A stretch of DNA of 64,000 nucleotides, taken from contig NZ_AEJF01000056.1 in assembly GCF_001028175.1 (NCBI RefSeq), positions 1 through 64,000 on the forward strand, in the 5' to 3' direction. The stretch is from Caballeronia mineralivorans PML1(12) (GTDB taxonomy: Bacteria; Pseudomonadota; Gammaproteobacteria; Burkholderiales; Burkholderiaceae). This document shows, piece by piece, positions 61,939-64,000 of this stretch. The notes beneath the pieces were generated by a model that was given only the letters and a program-made list of their open reading frames with translations, was not told the origin of the DNA and searched no databases. The position numbers and the translations under genes are program-made. The first letter of the stretch is position 1, and each line of letters starts with the position of its first letter.

Positions 61939-63078
61939 ATGAATCAAGACGGGTTGCGAGTGATCTCGACATTACGCCGGGTTGGCGGCAAGGCATCCAT
62001 TACGGCAGCTATCGCCGCGTTGACCGCGGTGGCGGGGCAAGCCGTGGCGGCACCGCCGGCTTCGCTCATCGCTGCTGCGAAGAAGGAAGGCCAGTTGACC
62101 ACGATCGCGTTGCCGCACGACTGGTGCGGTTATGGCGCGGTGATTGAGGGCTTCAAGGCGAAGTACGGTATCCAGGTAAACGAACTGAATCCGGACGCTG
62201 GTTCGGGTGACGAAGTCGAAGCCATCAAGGCTAATAAAGGCAATACGGGCCCCCAGGCGCCGGACGTGATCGACGTCGGTTTGTCGTTTGGACCGACGGC
62301 ACAAGCCGCGGGCTTGCTGCAGCCTTACAAGGTGTCGACCTGGGCCTCGATTCCCGATTCGGCCAAGGAAAAGGACGGCTACTGGTACGGAGATTATTAC
62401 GGCGTCTTGTCGTTCCAAGTAAACACCGACATGATTGACAAGATCCCCGCCGATTGGCCCGACCTGCTCAAGTCCGACTATAAGAATGCCGTTGCGCTCG
62501 CGGGCGATCCGCGTTCGGCCAACCAGGCCATTCAGGCCGTGTACGCGGCCGGGTTGTCGCAGAGCAAGGGCGACGCATCGAAGGCCGGCGCTGCGGGCCT
62601 GAGTTACTTCGGTACGCTGAACAAGAACGGCAACTTCGTTCCAGTGATCGGCAAGGCGGCGTCGTTGGCGCAGGGCACCACGCCGATCATCGTGCGCTGG
62701 GACTACAACGCGCTCGCGGATCGCGATACGCTGAAGGGAAATCCGAAGGTGGCGGTGGTCGTGCCGAAGACCGGCGTAGTGGCTGGCGTCTATGTGCAGG
62801 GCATCAGTGCTTACGCACCGCATCCGAACGCGGCGAAGTTGTGGATGGAATACCTGTATTCGGACGAAGGCCAGATTGGCTGGCTCACGGGTTACTGCCA
62901 TCCGATCCGCTTCAAGGACCTGGAAGCCAACAAGAAGATTCCGGCAGCGCTGCTCGCCAAGCTGCCGCCGCCGTCGGCTTACAAGAACGTGGTGTTCCCG
63001 ACGCTCGACGAGCAGAACGCTTCGAAGGCGCTCATCACGAAGCAGTGGGATCAGGTGGTTGGCGCAAACGTGAAGTAA
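61939..63078 (+). CDS. ABC importer periplasmic substrate-binding protein
   Basis: A 379-residue family-1 extracellular solute-binding protein with a signal peptide (about 1-38, ending AVAAPP). The mature part has the pattern QLTTIALPHDWCGYGAVIEGFK near the start, DVIDVGLSFGPTA (about 111-123) and a C-terminal SAYAPHPNAAKLWMEYLYSD (about 293-312), as in the iron(III)/polyamine/2-aminoethylphosphonate group. The ligand is not evident. GGAAAC precedes the ATG at 61939. Confidence 0.87.
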   Translation: MNQDGLRVISTLRRVGGKASITAAIAALTAVAGQAVAAPPASLIAAAKKEGQLTTIALPHDWCGYGAVIEGFKAKYGIQVNELNPDAGSGDEVEAIKANKGNTGPQAPDVIDVGLSFGPTAQAAGLLQPYKVSTWASIPDSAKEKDGYWYGDYYGVLSFQVNTDMIDKIPADWPDLLKSDYKNAVALAGDPRSANQAIQAVYAAGLSQSKGDASKAGAAGLSYFGTLNKNGNFVPVIGKAASLAQGTTPIIVRWDYNALADRDTLKGNPKVAVVVPKTGVVAGVYVQGISAYAPHPNAAKLWMEYLYSDEGQIGWLTGYCHPIRFKDLEANKKIPAALLAKLPPPSAYKNVVFPTLDEQNASKALITKQWDQVVGANVK

Positions 63079-63114
63079 CTACTTGAAGTAGTCACACGAA
63101 GTAACGCAGTGCAT

Positions 63115-63143
63115 GGGTAGCCGGACTTGAGGTCCGGCTACCC
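63115..63143. other. Intercistronic hairpin between the binding protein and permease genes
   Basis: A perfect 12-bp GC-rich stem (63115-63126 with 63132-63143, five-base loop) lies 36 bases after the binding-protein stop. There is no T run. Such hairpins often protect the upstream mRNA 3' end so that the binding protein is made in excess over the permease. Confidence 0.65.
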
Positions 63144-63200
63144 TTCCGGCTCGCGCTTTGTGCTTGTCCCCAGCGCGGCCTGTCAGTCAAGAGCGACATC

Positions 63201-64000
63201 ATGAGCACTTCATCGAAGATCGCCACGCCCATGTCCGGACATGAGGAGCGCGAGGGGCAGTCGAACCCGTCGCTCGGCCCCGGCATGAAAGCGGCGCGAC
63301 GCGTGTCGCCCGCGTGGAATTATCTCGGCGTCTTACCGTTTTTTGCGTTTGCCGTATTGTTCTTGCTGCTGCCTACCGCGTGGCTGATGGTCGGCGCATT
63401 CCAGGACGCGCAGGGCCATTTCACGCTGGGTAATTTCCGCGAACTGCTGCAGCCCAGTGTGCTCGATGCCTACTGGATCAGCTTCAAGGTCAGCGCGGCA
63501 TCGGCACTGGGTGGCGGATTTCTCGGACTGCTGCTCGCCTGGGCCGCCGTGCAGGGTAAGTTGCCCGTGTGGATTCGCCCGACCTTGATGACGTTCTCCG
63601 GTGTGGCGTCGAACTTCGCGGGCGTACCACTCGCATTCGCGTTCATCTGCACGCTCGGGCGCGTCGGGCTCGTCACGGTGCTGCTGAAGAAGTACGTCGG
63701 CATCAATCTGTATTCCACTGGCTTCAGCATCCTGAGCTTCACAGGGCTGACGCTGACCTATCTGTACTTCCAGATTCCCCTGATGGTTCTCATCATCACG
63801 CCCGCGCTCGACGGCCTGAAGCGCGAATGGCGCGAGGCGTGCGATTGTCTGGGCGGCAGTGCGTACCACTACTGGATGTTCGTCGCGTTGCCGGTGCTCT
63901 GGCCGAGCGTGCTGGGCGCCACGCTGTTGTTGTTTGCGAACGCGTTCGGCGCTGTGGCAACGGCTTATGCGCTGACCGGCAGCTCGCTCAACATCGTGCC
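63201..64000 (+). CDS. ABC importer permease, partial
   Basis: The first 266 codons of a permease that runs off the right end. It starts ATG at 63201 after a GAGCG element. About 45 hydrophilic residues are followed by hydrophobic segments beginning YLGVLPFFAFAVLFLLLP. The permease EAA-type loop (EWREACDCLGGSAYHYW, about 211-227) confirms a binding-protein-dependent permease. It resembles the iron/polyamine/phosphonate-type permeases. The window cuts it, so its length is unknown. Confidence 0.88.
   Translation, partial: MSTSSKIATPMSGHEEREGQSNPSLGPGMKAARRVSPAWNYLGVLPFFAFAVLFLLLPTAWLMVGAFQDAQGHFTLGNFRELLQPSVLDAYWISFKVSAASALGGGFLGLLLAWAAVQGKLPVWIRPTLMTFSGVASNFAGVPLAFAFICTLGRVGLVTVLLKKYVGINLYSTGFSILSFTGLTLTYLYFQIPLMVLIITPALDGLKREWREACDCLGGSAYHYWMFVALPVLWPSVLGATLLLFANAFGAVATAYALTGSSLNIV

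Overview
The window is a stretch of high-GC (about 60%) chromosome from a betaproteobacterium of the Burkholderiaceae, most likely the Paraburkholderia/Caballeronia/Burkholderia group. This is inferred from families typical of that group (DUF2968, DUF3331, DUF4148, an extra Hfq paralogue with a C-terminal tail, CidA/LrgB, OxlT- and KgtP-type carriers) and from codon use. No rRNA, tRNA, CRISPR array or intact insertion sequence was seen. About 66 genes or gene remnants are supported.

Layout. 1-2.6 kb: an AT-rich flank with a partial gene, a previously unlabelled 24-residue pqqA-like gene with its own RBS and terminator, and a UbiB/ABC1-like protein that has lost its ATP-binding motifs. 2.8-11.3 kb: CsbD-like stress protein, cidA/lrgB pair, DUF2968 protein, an OmpA-like lipoprotein gene cut by an in-frame amber codon, ogt, a secreted DNA/RNA nuclease, an exported hydrolase, a YnfA-type membrane protein and a DUF2891 protein. 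11.8-18.6 kb: kgtP, the hipBA toxin-antitoxin pair with an operator array, a small HTH-like protein, and an AraC regulator divergent from an acyl-CoA dehydrogenase. 19.7-25.3 kb: an IclR regulator followed by a six-gene catabolic operon (cyclase, SDR, hydroxyacyl-CoA dehydrogenase-like enzyme, AtoE-type carrier, muconolactone-isomerase-like protein, YciI protein) for an unidentified substrate. 25.4-29.5 kb: two TetR regulators with a DUF427 protein and a flavin monooxygenase. 30-38.7 kb: hfq paralogue, secreted proteins, a gene graveyard (LysR, CoA-transferase and nitroreductase remnants), a metallophosphoesterase, a second amber-interrupted gene, a CBS protein and nhaR. 39-48.8 kb: oxlT-type antiporter, cupins, a YadG/YadH-type ABC exporter, small DUF proteins, an RcnB-like protein, a TetR/DUF1348 divergent pair and a ZntB-like transporter. 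48.9-55.4 kb: an orphan receiver, cheV, a CBS protein, a phosphoesterase/PAP2 pair, a PPC-domain protein, MAPEG and a carboxylesterase. 55.4-58 kb: a nucleoside salvage operon (nupC-type carrier, cytidine deaminase, nucleoside hydrolase). 58.1-64 kb: a HAD phosphatase, a Na/Pi cotransporter-like protein, and a DeoR regulator divergent from an ABC importer that runs off the end.

Working units. Carbon uptake and breakdown are organised as regulator-plus-operon modules (IclR cluster, AraC/acyl-CoA dehydrogenase, DeoR/ABC importer, nup-cdd-iunH). The most unusual observations are the orphan pqqA, the two in-frame amber codons in otherwise intact genes, the HipB operator array, the uncharacterised IclR operon and the fused pseudogene ORF near 33 kb.
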